Below are positions 1-12,982 of a stretch of DNA of 64,000 nucleotides, piece after piece. This DNA comes from Butyriboletus loyo (Eukaryota; Basidiomycota; Agaricomycetes; Boletales; Boletaceae). Positions within the stretch are counted from its first letter, which is position 1, and each line of letters opens with the position of its first letter. The translations under genes and the position numbers were made by a program. The notes below the pieces were generated by a model that ran no database searches, had not been told where the DNA came from, and saw only the letters and a program-made list of their open reading frames with translations. The DNA lies in the NCBI GenBank assembly GCA_038093515.1, contig JBBPSI010000002.1, positions 124,001-188,000 of the forward strand, given 5' to 3'.

Positions 1-549
1 ACCGGCCTTTCACTCACATGAGGAAAGCAGTTTGCCTCTCTTCTGAGCGACGATTCGAGACATGATGTCCAGCTTTCAAGGTTAGGCTCTCTGGGTTCTA
101 TTTACACGCTTCGCGCGCATAGCGCTGAGATCTAGACAGCTTGATGCATTATCACGATATGTTGCATGCAGATTAACATTCTCGCCTGCTTTCTCGGATT
201 GCTTTCCTCCTGTCAACTATCTCGCTGGTTGTGACAGCGGTGCTTCTGGCGAGCACTCTTTTCGAGTACAAACTCAGCTGGAACGAAACAAACAGGACAG
301 TGCCTTAGGAGCAGACATTGCCTGATACGCATCCCTCAGATCATTTGAGAATTATCCTAGCAGAATCGAACCGCTCGTGCCAACGGGACACAGATAGCGG
401 CATTTTTTTTTGTCTATAACCAGCAACGTACAGTAGGAAAGGCCGCACTACATTGTCAAATATTATAAGTTACTACTGGATTTGATGGTGACAACAGTGA
501 TCAGTGTGCATTCCGAATGAAGTTTAAACATCAGGCCTCATGTATCGCG
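1..549. other. intergenic or unassigned edge
   Basis: No coding region could be supported here on either strand. It lies downstream of the WDR48-like gene and upstream of the window edge, so it may hold the 3' UTR of that gene and part of a neighbour outside the window. A short T-tract lies near 403-412. No tRNA or repeat was recognised. Confidence 0.4.
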
Positions 550-3500
550 TCAAGTCGGAATATCACCACTATGCGTTGCTGGATGGTTCCTCAACCGATA
601 GTACATGACCAACTCAGAGGACTGTCTCCAGAAATATTGTCGCACCCCAGCAAGGGTCATGTCGAGCGAAAGTACCATGTCGTTGCAGAGGATTTCATAG
701 GTTTCCTCTGCCCGCGTGCGGAAGTTCCTTGTGCTCGGAGAATCGGGTGGAGGTATGTCAACAGAGGAGGAAGACGCGGAGTTGGCCGTACTGGACAACT
801 TCTCTAACTTTTCTTGCACCTGGAATGCGGTGAGCTCAAAATTGGTTCTCGAAGTATAGCTACGTACATGATGAGTCAGTTTCCGTACTCGAAGAAATTT
901 GCTCGCGGTCAACTTCGATTGAGCGCTAAAGATAGTTCAATGGTAAGCATGAAGCATGGTCGGCGCTCGACATAACGTACACGTTCAAGAGTTCGGGTAG
1001 CTTCTCGCCATCAGGATCCGGATTCAACCAAGGCAGTAGAACGAAGCTAATTTTACTCGCATGTGGAACAACGGCCTTATTAAGGAGGACGTATTCGAGC
1101 AACCAAAGTGGCATGCTTTCTTCGAGGGCATATATGTCGGCCCAGGTGGCTGAGACACTGCCTCGATACACAGTTTTCCAGCCAGGATATGATTCGTCTG
1201 ATATCATCACTATCATGTTGGGTGGGAGTGACAGAGTCGGAGCTTCACTTGATGAGGGTGGAGACAGGGCGGTTGACAGAAGGACTTGAGCGCGTGTTCT
1301 GCTAGCCTCGTTATCCTGTACAAGAGATGTCAGCCAAACAGATGAAATAATAATCCGAATGAACCGCACCTCAGGAACGGTCGGAGCGTCCACAATATTC
1401 CCAGCATTGTTCATGACCGGGGAACTTGGAATAATGTCGTTTATTGATCTTCGGCCTGGTCCCTTTCCGAGGCTTTTCAGACGACCCATAAAGCCACTGG
1501 TCGGCGTATTTGGGGTAATCGGACCAGAAGAGTCACCAACATGACGCGGAGGACTTCCGGGACCTCCCCAGCCCGAAAAATCGCCATCTGACAGAGCAGT
1601 ACTTGCTGTCGAGGGTCGGCGAGCAGCAAAACAATCAGGCTCGTGGTTTGCATTTGATGGTGTCATATCGAGTCCATGGGTTCGAATTGGACGAGGCATG
1701 AGCGGTTTATCGAACGAGGGTGATTGGGGGGTACTGCTCATTGGTTTAGCAGTTTTCAAGGGTATCATTGGTGTGAGTAAGGGTGAAGGCTTAGCGATGG
1801 AAGGTAGAACAGGAAGAATCGCAGGTAATGCGCTTGCAGAAGTGACAAGAGCCGTACATGTTGGCAGGCGCGATGAAGACCTCGATATTTCGAGAGGCGA
1901 AAGGAACCCAGTTGAGCTAGAAAAGTTACTACTGAGATCTGAGCTCGGCCTTCCCAAACCGCGACGTGAGTCGGGATGGCTTGGTTGACTAGACTCTGAG
2001 GCGTGGACGTTGCGTTTTCGCCGAATGCGCTGCTCCTCGAGTACGAACCCTAGAAATAAATTGAGGAGAACCCATTTTCCAATGTTAACTTTTGGCTTTT
2101 TATTAGCATAGACTTTTGCAGGATTACTCCATGAACGCACTTCTAAGCTCGTCGTTGAAATATTTGTCTGAACCAAAACCTGCTTCGTCAGCGTAAATCT
2201 CTGCCTCGAAGCATCGCTCATTAATGTGCACGGTGAGGACTCCAGTTTTCGTGTCCACGGACGACCAGGCAGACACGACAGCCTCTCCTTCAATACGTTC
2301 TCTGACTGCCTCGAGGGCCGCTCGAGGGCTCCATTCTTTATCACCACTCGCGCTGCTTTGCTCTCTGCTGCGAGTGCTGCCATCCAAGCTCCCGCGAAGA
2401 CTCGCAGCTTGGACATCCTCTTTCGTATACCAACCGCAACACACACCACGGACAATATCCCATACGGCAACTTCGCCCACTGTATCAACCGTCAGGGCAT
2501 GCATGCGATTATTTAGCAACACTGCTCGCACGAGCCCACGAGAGCCTGTGATGACTATATCCGGGTTGGAATTGAAAGGGGTGGCTTCCGAGGCAAGTTC
2601 GCCTAGTTCCTGAGTTGTGTAGGCTGTACGAGTTTCGTGGACAGGATCTTGGTCGATGTTCGAAACATGGCTTCTCGTGTCTCCTTGAGTGTTCGATGGT
2701 ATGGGAGTGGTGGAATGTTGAAAAGCAGCATTGAACGGTGACCGCCCACCTGGAACGGACACAATCGAAGCCGCAGAGTATAGGGTAGCTACGTCTGCAT
2801 CGCGCCCTCGAGACACGAATAGTGACGGCGAAAACGAGCTATTCGGAGAAGCGAGCCTCAGAAGGGAAGAAAGTGGAACCCCTGGATACGAAGGAAGTTC
2901 GTCATCCCTGCGGCCTTGAGCGTCGCATGAGCGGTCACACATTATACAACCCGGAAAAAAACAAATTTACCTTGATGAATCGAAGGTGGACCTGACCAGG
3001 GCGGCTCCATTCCAGTCGAGATGCGCTTGGTTGCAACAGTAGAATCTGAAAACAGGTCTCGATCATTCCCCACATCGCGCTTCACCAGTCGCTTGGGGAT
3101 TCTCCAACGACTGATGTTGGAACTCCCTGACGCCGTCCAAAGCAATCCATCGTCGGCGGTGACGATCTTGTTTATTCCCTCTCCACCATCTTCACTCGAT
3201 TCTCGTGCAAGCACGGTGCATACACCATCTGCAACCTCCGAAGAGTCCTCGACGTCCACTTTGCATACAATCCCGGATTTATCCCCCGAATAAAATATCT
3301 TCAGGGATGGATGAGTGGAATGTAAAGACCATACGGAATCCGTATGGTACGTGAATGTATGCAAACAGCGTTGCGAGGATAGGGACCAGAGTTTGATAGA
3401 AGCTAGCCCATCATGAGATCAAGTCGCTGCACGCAGGAGGATTTGCTCACCATCAGTAGAACCAGTAAGAAGCTGGAAAATGGGTGTTAGTATGTGCATG

Positions 3501-4696
3501 AAATGAGATTAATGTACGACCATACGTATCTAGCATCATCAGAAATCAATATCGCCCGTATGTTGTCGGTGTGGCCTACGAGCTTCCCAGTACGCTTTCC
3601 AGACCGAGGGTCCCACATTCGTATTACACGCTCTGGAGAGCCGCTGGCGATTGCATGACCATATGGATCCGCTGCAAGAGCATATATAGATGCTTTCGGT
3701 GCAGTCGCATCGGGGGGACTGAGGGTCAGTAGAGGTTGTGGCGTCGGTGACGAAAAGCTGAGGTCCCATAACTTGATTGACCGATCGAATGAGCCTGAAA
3801 CGATCCAGTTTGACTCGCGGCTGAATGGTTGGTAAGAAGCTGAGTTTGACGATTTACAAATAAATTACCAGAAAGCAAGGCAGCGGACATAGTCAGCGTG
3901 TGTGCCAACGGTTGACGGGTCCGTCAAAGGATTTGAATGGGGATTCCATGTTTTGATGGTACCATCCGAGGAGGCGGAAATTACTGCATTGTACTATCAG
4001 CATGCTGAGCGCCCCAAAGCACGAGAGACCGACCGGTTTGATTATAGTTACAGAGAAGAATGTCATTAATCCAATCTGTGTGCACTTGTGCACACTGTCG
4101 AAACTGTGAATCCTGGTGCCTCGTTGGTTCAGAATGTGGTCGGGGATGCACGCTTTGCTTACCGCACTGAAATTGAGTGCTCCGGGATCGAGTTCCCATT
4201 GACGCTCATAGGGGATGTCTTCATGGGTGCTACTCCTTCGCTTTCTACTGCCACTTTCTTTGACGTCCCCGAGTATATCCCCATCCCGTCGCTCTTCCTC
4301 CTCTGTCTCCTCGGCCAAAGTTTCGTCTGCCATCCCTGTTAATGTTTCCCATCTAGCGATACGATTCTGTCGCGACGATGGGTTTCGCCTTGGCCCGAAA
4401 GACAGCCCAAGGTCCCAGGAAATGACCTGGCCATCCCGACTGCCTGTATATAATATACCTTCCGGTGTTGCGTGGCCTTCCAACTGGGTGGTGGAGTCGA
4501 GTGCTAGGGATGTGACACCAAGACGATGTCTGGGCTGGCTGTACTTGGGTGGCGCTTCGGGTTGGTGTTGTGAAGGAATGAGGAGGGGACGTGGTGAACC
4601 GTGACGGGGAAGACCCAGGGGAAGTTCCAAGCGAGGGACATGGTCAACCGGGGGCGGTATCACATAGGACACCCGATGCCGCTTTGGAGGTGCCAT
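550..4696 (-). CDS. WDR48: WDR48/UAF1-like WD40 protein (Bun107 homologue)
   Basis: Cofactor of ubiquitin-specific proteases; human WDR48/UAF1 activates USP1, USP12 and USP46, and fission-yeast Bun107 pairs with Ubp9. The N-terminus (from 4696) has the typical opening, a basic [12 protein letters not shown] start followed by GVTSLAL and a first WD repeat ending in VISWDL. Further WD repeats follow in pieces down to about 2150, interrupted by short introns. The C-terminal half (2480-930) carries a Ser/Pro-rich linker and then the conserved WDR48 C-terminal domain with the block [12 protein letters not shown]. The final exon (912-550) contains [16 protein letters not shown] and ends with a GVRQYFWR...LVMYYRLR block typical of the family. 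The ATG at 4696 is the first in frame. It is divergent from CCT1. The family call is firm; exon edges in the WD part are approximate. Confidence 0.88.
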
Positions 4697-5043
4697 TCAC
4701 ATCCAGACTGCGAGAGAACCGAGAAGATGGGCTTGTCGGTGCTACTTCACGGCTTGGTGTAACACTCGCTCAGGTTGTGGTGGGACGACCGCGACTTGGC
4801 CGTCACCGCCGATACCCACTGCACCCGGCCGCGTTCTCAGGAACACATATGCCACTCAGCACAACTTTTGCTATAGTACGATAATGACCAAGGTCATGTA
4901 TGGGTCCAAGCGTACGACGTGGTCCATCATTTGGTACAATCGGTCGTACAGTACGGGTCGACTATTTAAATCGTAAAGCTTGCGTAAGCAGAGTCGACAC
5001 CAAAAAGTCGTCCCCGCCAAAGACCAACAGATCTACCGTGCCA
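4697..5043. promoter_or_regulatory. divergent promoter region WDR48-like / CCT1
   Basis: This 347-bp gap separates two divergent start codons. It contains a TATA-like CTATTTAAATC near 4962-4972, about 75 bp upstream of the CCT1 ATG, and several GTAC-containing repeats (around 4907-4956). No known factor site is clear. Confidence 0.35.
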
Positions 5044-7088
5044 TGTTTCAACGCGATCCACGGGCAGGTGCATTTTTGGGTGGTGACAGAGTAACTGGAC
5101 AGGACATTCGCGATCAAAATGGTGAGCACGACACTCATCGGCATGCGACCCGCGTGTTATTCGTTGACTTGACTGTCCCTCCTCGTCCAGTCACAGCAGC
5201 ACTTTCAATCGCCAATGTAGTAAAGAGCTCTCTAGGTCCCCTTGGACTAGATAAGATGCTTGTTGACAACATCGGAGTCAGTGCGTCATTTCGTCTCTTG
5301 TGTCCGCAATATTCACTGCCAAACAGGAAGTAACAATCTCCAATGATGGTGCCACCATTCTCTCGCTTTTGTCTGTGGAACATCCGGCGGGAAAGATCTT
5401 TGTCGATCTCGCACAAAAACAGGACAAGGAGGTGGGCGATGGAACCACCTCCGTGGTCATCATCGCGGCCGAGCTCCTTCGTCGTGCCAATGAACTTGTC
5501 AAGGCCAAGATTCATCCGACGACTATCATCACGGGCTACAGGCTCGCATGTAGAGAAGCCGTGAGGTTTATGCAAGATAATCTTAGCATTAAAGTCGATG
5601 CCCTGGGGCGCGAAGCATTAATCAATGCCGCCAAGACCAGTATGGCCAGTAAGATAATCGGCGAGTGCGTTGAGGTATCTTGTACTGGTCTACACCAGGT
5701 CTAATTTGCTTCGAAGCGATGACGATCTCTTTGCTCCTATGGCTGTTGATGCAATGCTCGCCGTCAAGTCAATCAATCTTCGAGGGGACATCAAGTACCC
5801 GGTCAAAGCCGTGAACGTATTAAAGGCACATGGTAGAAGTGCAAGGGAGTCCCTGTTTGTTCAAGGTTATGCTCTAAATTGCACAGTCGCTAGTCAAGGT
5901 TTGGTTTTTGATCCCCCTTATTCTACTCGTCCGGTAACGGTTGCACCCAGCTATGAAAAAACGTATCACTAATGCGAAGATCGCCTGTCTCGATATCAAC
6001 CTTCAAAAGGCGCGGATGCAATTAGGTGTTCAAATTCTTGTGGAGGATCCTGATCAATTGGAACAAATCCGCAAACGGTATGTTTCAGGGATTCTTCGGC
6101 CGAGCACATTGTGATGGAGTTATAGTGAGGCTGAAATAACTATCGAACGCATTCGCAAAATCCTCGCCGCTGGAGCTAACGTCGTTCTTACTACCAAAGG
6201 TATTGATGATCTGTGTTTGAAGGAATTCGTAGAAGCTGGGGCGATGGCCGTTCGTCGCTGCCGCAAGGAAGATCTTAGGCGCATCGCAAAAGCCACAGGG
6301 GGAACCCTAATTTCGAGTCTTGCGGATCTAGAAGGAAACGAGACTTACGAATCTAGCTACTTGGGCGTAGCAGATGAAGTCATACAGGAACACGTTTCCG
6401 ACGACGAGGTCATTCTCATCAAGGGCACGAAGGTTGTCAACTCCGCATCCATTGTCTTGCGTGGTGCGAATGATTATATGCTTGACGAGATGGAGCGGGG
6501 ATTGCATGACACATTGTCCATCATCAAGGGAACCCTTGAGAGCGGTTCGGTTGTTCCGGGCGGAGGTGCGGTCGAATCCGCGCTCAGCATTTATCTGGAG
6601 AACTTTGCGACGACGCTCGTCAGTTTATTATTATTATTATAAAAGAGTCTACTGATTTCTGAATACGTTCCAGGGCTCAAGGGAGCAGTTGGCCATTGCA
6701 GAGTTTGCCGCTGCCTTGTTATCAATTCCAAAGCAGCTCGCCGTGAACGCAGCAAAAGATTCGACTGAGCTGGTCGCGAAGCTCCGTTCTTACCACAATG
6801 CAGCGCAAAGTGCACCTGCCGGTGATCCCAAAAAAGCACTTTTGCGATACGGGCTTGATCTCATAAATGGTGACGTGCGAGACAATGTTGTGGCGGGCGT
6901 TTTGGAGCCTACCTTGAGCAAAGTCAGGAGTCTGAAGTCTGCATATGAGGCAGCCATCTCTTTGTTGCGAATTGATGATGCGATTCAATGCATACCTGGT
7001 AAGGATCCGTGAATGGCTCAGGGCTCTTCGTTTCGCTGACTACGTTCTTTCAGAACCGAAGCCGGAGGGAGATGGGCATGGGCACTGA
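5044..7088 (+). CDS. CCT1: chaperonin CCT/TRiC subunit alpha
   Basis: Group II chaperonin subunit; eight paralogous subunits form the cytosolic ring that folds actin and tubulin by ATP hydrolysis. The start MFQRDPRAGAFLGGDRVTG at 5044 fits fungal CCT1. Seen in order: VKSSLGPLGLDKMLVD, the nucleotide-binding DGATIL, the signature GDGTTS (about 5438-5455), the intermediate and apical domains (KIACLDINLQKARMQLGVQ near 5970), VVPGGGAVE, and a C-terminal RIDDAIQ. Introns begin at GTGAGC (5111), GTCAGT (near 5278), GTGCGT (near 5655), one near 5898, one near 6078, one containing a TTA repeat (near 6618-6673), and one at 6999. The last exon gives a Gly/His tail ending in GDGHGH with TGA at 7086. The length is close to the usual 550 residues. 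CDC27 follows on the same strand 266 bp downstream. Confidence 0.95.
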
Positions 7089-7354
7089 TTGTGTAGACAG
7101 AATATCGACTGTATTCATTCTTGTGGTTTAATACACTTGTGTGCCTGAGAGTCACGTGAGGTGTGAATACACAGTTGTTCTCCAAAGTTGTGACACGCGT
7201 CGACCCGGCTTCGTTGTTCGGAGTGGTCCATTTCGAAATCCTGTCCTCATTGATCCATCTCCTTGCAGTCTTTCACGACGAGTGCTCCTTCTGGAATCTC
7301 GCTCAACGTTCATACTAATTCCCGCAGATATCTCAAGGCCTTTGGGCTGATGCT

Positions 7355-10249
7355 ATGCAACAGGAAGGCTTCAAAGCCATTGCCTCCTCGGCCATATCTT
7401 CCCCTCAGATCGGACAGCGTTTCCGGTCGTTGATATGGACATGTCTAGACTATGACCTCGTCCAGTCTGCTGTGTTCTATGCCGAACGATATCACGTTAT
7501 GGACGAACGCGACCACGATGCACGTCATCTCTACGCGACCGCCCTCCTCCGTGCTCGACAGCCCCATTCTGCACTGTATGTAGTGAGTGGCACTGGACAG
7601 GAAAAGTGCAGTAGCTGTCTAGAAATCAAAGGAAAATGCTGCATGGCTCTCTCGCGCTACCGGCAGGCACGTGAGGCTCTGGAAGCTGCTTTGGAGGATA
7701 CGGACTATGTTCCATCGCGTGCGTGTGTGAATGGTTCGTTTCATAATCTGCTGAACTGTTTCTCAGAGTCAATGGGACCCCGGACGTCACGGACTTTTCC
7801 TGAAGAGGCGGCTCTTCGTTGTCGAGCAGGAACGGTGGCGTTGAAAGGCAATCTTCCCGAGAAAGCCACTTCTAGCTTTCGCCAGGCATTGGCACTGAAT
7901 CCACTCCTTTGGGAAGCATTCGAGGGATTATGTGCACTCGGTGGGTGGCTTGTGTGGCTTTTCTGTCAGAAACCTAACCGAGCGTCCAGGTACTGCACCT
8001 GAAGTTGACGAGATCTTTCCACCCCGACCACTACCGATTAAACAAGTACCTCCTGAAGAACACCCATTCATTAAGGTTATGCCAGAACCAACTGCGACAG
8101 GTGTCGGATTCTTTACCCCCGATATCACAGAAAACAGTACTCATGTCCGGGGCCGAAAAAATCCCCCTCAAGCATTTCGGATAGAACCAGCACACGTGCC
8201 ACGCGACTCATTGTAGGCCTAGACGTTCGATTGAGATAACGTCTTGGCTCACTTTCCAACTCTCAGAGTTACCAATGATTCGTTATTCCAAGCAGACGGT
8301 CACTTTCTCCAACAGAAAGCACCCCGTGGCCTCCGGATGGAAGATGCACTAGCTGGCCCGTCTCAGCCTCCTGCTCGCCCTCTTTCATCAGCAGACGAGA
8401 CAGGACCAGTTCAGAAGCGTCTGCGTTCAACAACCCGCCAGCGGAGCGTCGATTTGGCAAAATCCAAGCCATCCAAGTTGGTAGTAGAAGAACCCTTGAA
8501 AAAGGCACGCGCCCGCCCGGCCTTGAAATTTGCTAACATCTTCTCATCACCCGGTCGTCGTTCTCAGCCTATTCAAAACTTGAGGAGCGTTGTTGGGGCC
8601 GGAAAAAATGAGCGACATTCTGGGAATAATGGTGTTGGTCCGCGGCGTAGTACGCGGTTGTTGAGTGGCATCATGAGTAAACAAGCTGGAAAGGTCAGAT
8701 TCTCGACATGTCGTTACATGAGGCGGTCGATTCTTCGTGTATATGCTGACTTGATCGCTTTTACTGCAGCATCCACCGCTGCGAGAGCGTCGACGCCAAA
8801 TTGCGACCTCACGATCACGTTCGATAGGCTCCGATCTCGACGAGGACATTGCTGCTGTTGTAGACGTGGCATCTTCTACCTCGCCAGCATCAAACGCTCA
8901 ATCCCCTCACTCCGATACTTCCCCAGCGCCCAGCCATTGGACTATTGCTCAAGAGACATATGAACAAGAGATGGCCGATTACTATATCTACGATCTCATG
9001 CGACGATTCGCGCGGGCCACTAGAGCGATGTCCGTTTATGATTGCTATTCTTGTCTAATGGAACTCGAACACATGCCTTCTGCACACCAGCAATCGTCGT
9101 GGGTGTTGTCCATGGTCGGCCGGGCTCATTATGAACGATTGGAGTATGCTTCTGTACGTAATCTGATCGCCGCGTTCTGTTTCATGCGGTTCATTTCTCT
9201 TATCCAACGCGGCGACTTACGTGCATCCCTAGGCTGAACGCGCTTTTAGGGCAGTTCGTGCGCTGGAGCCTCATCGGGTCACTGATATGGAGGTGTATTC
9301 GACTCTCCTATGGCATCTGCAACAAAACGTGCAGCTTTCGTTTTTAGCCCAGGAACTGATGAGTATCAATCCTCATTCGCCACAGGCTTGGATTGCCGCT
9401 GGAAACTTGTTTTCGCTCCAAAAAGAGCGTTCACAAGCCTTGACATGTTTTCGACGTGCAGCGGAGTTGGACCCAAGTTGTGCATACGCGTTCACTTTGA
9501 GCGGGCACGAGTCAATCGACGAAGACATTGATAAGGCAATTTCATTTTTCCAAACCGCATTACGTGCCGACCAACGACATTATAATGCCTGGTAAGTGTG
9601 AACTAGTAAATACAGTATCCGTTCAGTTCTCTTTGGAAGCGTGATAGGGCTCATTACATCAATGACAGGTATGGCCTAGGGACTTGTTATCTGCGAACGA
9701 ACAAAATCCGACTCGCAGAATATCATTACCGCAAGGCACTCGAAATACACCCTCAAAATGCGGTGCTTCTCGGATGCGTAGGGATGGTGAGTTAATTTCG
9801 TCTGCACTCGCTGATAAGGGAATTGTTCGCTGCCATTTGGTTGACGTGTGGATCACAGACTGTGGAACGTCGCGGAGATAGGAATGTAGCTTACAGTCTA
9901 TTTGACCAAGCCGTGCGACTGGCCCCCGACAATGCGCTGGTTCGCTATCGACGAGCGAAAATGCTGATTTCACTGAAGAGATATAAGGTGGGCGCGGCGT
10001 TTAATGGGTGACGAAATTCTTATCTATGGTGTACAGGAGGCGATTGAAGATTTGCAAAAGCTTCGCGATAGCTCGCCCGAGGAGTCGAATGTCGTCTTCC
10101 AGCTCGCCAAGGTCTACCGACTTGTCGGAGACGAGGCGAAATCTGCGCAATGGCTTGCGATTGCACGCGACATATCTCCGAAAAGCGTGAACAAGCTAAA
10201 AAAGCTTATTGAGACGGTCAAGGATGAAGACCATATGGACGAGGGGTGA
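7355..10249 (+). CDS. CDC27: anaphase-promoting complex subunit 3 (Cdc27/APC3), TPR protein
   Basis: Scaffold TPR subunit of the APC/C ubiquitin ligase that triggers anaphase and binds IR tails of Cdc20/Cdh1. The N-terminal exon has the typical LIWTCLDYDLVQSAVFYAER block and N-terminal TPRs (7355-7733). A Pro/Ser/Arg-rich linker with basic patches follows (about 8000-8900). The C-terminal TPR superhelix starts near 8940 (AQETYEQEMADYY) and runs to the end, with clear repeats such as SPQAWIAAGNLFSLQ, HYNAWYGLGTCYLR and NALVRYRRAKMLISLKRY. About ten short introns interrupt it, for example donors at 7731 and 7940. It ends in an acidic EDHMDEG tail. The start at 7355 gives the expected family opening. 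Confidence 0.93.
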
Positions 10250-10420
10250 GGGACGGATGATGTTTTATGATATGTTTCCAAGTGAATATGAAACCATTCT
10301 CGCGTGACATTGAATTATTGGGGGTGTTGTGTCTTGTTTATATTGTGGCTGTGCGAGGGGCTTCCTTCCGAGGTGATCACGGTTTTGAGTCACAACAAAA
10401 TCTCGGTATTTCAAAATTGC

Positions 10421-10428
10421 TATATAAA
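10421..10428 (+). promoter_or_regulatory. TATA box
   Basis: TATATAAA, followed by a long pyrimidine-rich leader (10435-10560), lies about 290 bp before the ATG chosen for the next gene. The arrangement is a typical fungal core promoter. Confidence 0.5.
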
Positions 10429-10713
10429 CTCCTCTGCCCGCCGCGGTCCCCCCCTCGCCCTCTTTTCTCCTCCCAACACCATGCCCTCACAATAAACTCG
10501 CCATCTCGACTCGTCCCTCTCTGCGCTCTCCCCTCCCTCCCCTCGTCGCATCCACCCCGCGAATGCACGTTGTCCCCTCCTAAACTATGGTCAACAAACT
10601 CGCCCGTAAATCCAACAACGGCACAATTCTGTTCGAGCCTTTTATCGTATACCGCATACACCGGCGATTCCTCTCTCAACCCTGGTCTGTCTTTTCCGAA
10701 CTCTGCTAGTGCA

Positions 10714-11667
10714 ATGCTCAAACCTGACGTCACCTCACACGACAGACACCACACATTTCCGCAACAACCACCCCTCTTCTCACAGATGTCGGCAGAACAT
10801 GCCACTCTATTCACAATGGCCCGTAACAAGTTGCATGCCGCTATAGGCGGCAAGGACAACTGTAACCTTCACCGCTGGGTCCTCCTTAAAAATTCGGTTT
10901 TTCGCTCACAATCTCCTTCCACACCATCTTTATTGAATGGTCCCCCGAGCTCTGTGTGTGTATGTTCTGAAGGTGTAGCAGACGACGAAGAAGATGGCGG
11001 TGAACTGGAGGAGTCGGACTCTTTCATGTTTCCCGACGCGAGCAAACTTATCCCTCAAAGTGATGCTGACATGACCGTTTCTGAAGCTGAATGGCTTGAT
11101 TCCCTCCTGGAAACTCTTTGCGACGATGAACAGGACGAGTTTTGCGCAAGTCCAGACGTTCCAGTCTCGGTCGCTGTGGAGGAAGATGACGACACACCTC
11201 TGAGCCCCTTGACGTCTCCCATGTCGTCTTCGGACGACCTTCTGAATCAGCAGGCGCACTGTTCCCCGTCTGCCGCAGTTTCATACCCGGTTCCTTATCC
11301 ACCCTTCCATCCACCACTTGCTCTCCCATATGAACTCGGTCCTGTCATCGAGTCTCCACTGATTTCTCCCCCACCGGCATACGTTGCCCTCTCGCGCTGC
11401 GACATGGATGAGCTAGACGATCTCTCTGTGCCAGAAGCAATAGAGGATATTTCTGACGATGAGTCTGACGCTCCCTCGACGCCGTCGTTGGGCCGGTCCT
11501 CCCACTTCTTTTTCGGACCCTCCCTCTCGGAGGGTCGACGGCAGCAGCCCGAGCTGGACGTATACATTCGCACAGCAGGTTCGGTATTTGATCGTTTTGA
11601 GCTTGACCCTCTCCCATTTCCTGACGAAGACAACTTGAATTCGTATAATGTCTACGAAGAGTGCTAG
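10714..11667 (+). CDS. acidic Ser/Pro-rich protein of unknown function
   Basis: Function not recognised. The frame stays open upstream to 10267, but that part would be translated leader, so I chose the first ATG after the TATA box and pyrimidine tract (10714, MLKPDVTSHDRH). This gives about 317 residues. It is low in complexity, with acidic patches (DDEEDGGELEESDS, LCDDEQDEFCAS, EEDDDTPLSPLTSPMSSSDD), Pro-rich stretches around residues 195-230, and a C-terminal DPLPFPDEDNLNSYN. No signal peptide, membrane segment or enzyme motif is visible. Acidic clusters mixed with SP/TP sites suggest a phosphorylated nuclear or regulatory protein, which is inference only. It is convergent with the SRR1-like gene, whose stop is 100 bp away. 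Confidence 0.6.
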   Translation: MLKPDVTSHDRHHTFPQQPPLFSQMSAEHATLFTMARNKLHAAIGGKDNCNLHRWVLLKNSVFRSQSPSTPSLLNGPPSSVCVCSEGVADDEEDGGELEESDSFMFPDASKLIPQSDADMTVSEAEWLDSLLETLCDDEQDEFCASPDVPVSVAVEEDDDTPLSPLTSPMSSSDDLLNQQAHCSPSAAVSYPVPYPPFHPPLALPYELGPVIESPLISPPPAYVALSRCDMDELDDLSVPEAIEDISDDESDAPSTPSLGRSSHFFFGPSLSEGRRQQPELDVYIRTAGSVFDRFELDPLPFPDEDNLNSYNVYEEC

Positions 11668-11767
11668 CTAGTGGTGCTATGTCTACCATATAATCCATGT
11701 TTGTCCGTATCGCTCCTGTTGATATGTTGTATCTTAGGTTATTTTTTTTCGCTTGTGCAGCAACCGG

Positions 11768-12781
11768 CTAGTTCGGCTCCCAGAATGCGTTGGTCTGTTG
11801 CGATAACGTCGTTCGGTTGACGTACTGTACCGAAAGATTGGTGAACGCGCTTGGAAACGCCCCTGACGTGGGAAGGGGCCGAGTGACTAGAAACGGTGCT
11901 AATAGCCGGCCAAGTCATGCCAACGCGCGCCGATTGCCAATCCACCTACCCAGTCGCATCATGCACGGCGTTTCCCTTTCTAGCTTGCATCCCGCATTGC
12001 TGTAGACCCGCGTCAGACGCAGACCATCTCGTCCGAGCGCATACACCCACCTGTCCACATAGTCGCCGAAGCGGTTCGCAAGGAAAACCATGTTACGCAC
12101 GCCTTCGAGCGTCCAGTTCGCGCGAATGACCATCTCATACAGCTTCAGCTCACAGTGTGGCATGTACAGCATCGTGGGACAGTCCAACGAATGCTCGGTC
12201 CCCTGTAGACCCTGTAATCAATCAATCAGCTTTTGAAAAGCGGGCCCGGGACGAGTTCGCTTGCTTGGACGTGATCAAGACACCGCATTCCCAAGGTCTG
12301 GAACAATTGCCTGTCTGCATCCGTGAACACAGGATCGTACACTGAAACATCCCCGGCGTCCTGTCGCACGAAACTTAATCCAACCACGAACGGCTGATGG
12401 ATCCCACGCACCATATCTGAAGACGCGCACAGATCACTGAGCAATGCGAGTTGCGCGCGGGCGTCCCGAGACGAAGACGGGCTTCCCAATCCGAGACACA
12501 GCACTTTTTGAGGTTTAATACATACGTTACGGAGTGCCTCGTGGAATATCTCTTTCGTCCAGAATGCAGAATGCTCGGTGGAATGCATTGCGGACTCAAT
12601 GGCATGAATACGCACCTTCGCAGTCTAGTGACCAGCCCTCATCAGCCTTGAGCTCTTCTTTGACGCGTGTCAAAAGATCGGACGGCGTTGCAGCGTGTCC
12701 CCTGCCCTTCCCCCTTCGCTTCTTGCGCGGAATGACTCGAGTGAATGAGTCATACGCGAACGAGCTGCCTTCCATGCACAC
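11768..12781 (-). CDS. SRR1-like family protein (Ber1-like)
   Basis: SRR1 proteins were described in Arabidopsis light/circadian signalling; yeast has the related Ber1, linked to microtubules. The biochemical role is unclear. Seen: N-terminal FTRVIPRKKRRGKG (12770-12710), the core block KVLCLGLGSPSSSRDARAQL (near 12500), VYDPVFTDAD...LG (near 12340), and LYMPHCELKLYE (12170-12130). An intron from GTAGGT (about 11955) to TTAG (about 11905) joins a last exon ending in NAFWEPN, with TAG at 11768-11770. Two other introns lie near 12630-12580 and 12270-12190. The ATG at 12781 precedes the conserved start; the M two codons later is an alternative. Confidence 0.8.
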
Positions 12782-12982
12782 GTTGTATACGTTCTGTCAA
12801 GATTGGCGATCGTTGAGCAATTCGACCGAGGAACCTGCAAACAGTCTTACATGACTTGACCCGACTTTCGTCCAAGATGTACCGGAAATGCTCCGCGTCG
12901 AAAACGGCGGCTTTCGTAACAATAGCAACCAACCAGCGGGCGCAACCGATTTACGAACAGTGACTAGTACACTTTTTTTATT

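Noticed and set aside
926..2488. A single 520-residue minus-strand protein
   Set aside because: It spans several short introns of the WDR48-like gene. Only parts match the family, and the frame shift between blocks shows it is not one exon.
10267..10713. N-terminal extension of the acidic Ser/Pro-rich protein
   Set aside because: This stretch contains a TATA box and pyrimidine-rich leader, so the open frame here is probably untranslated.
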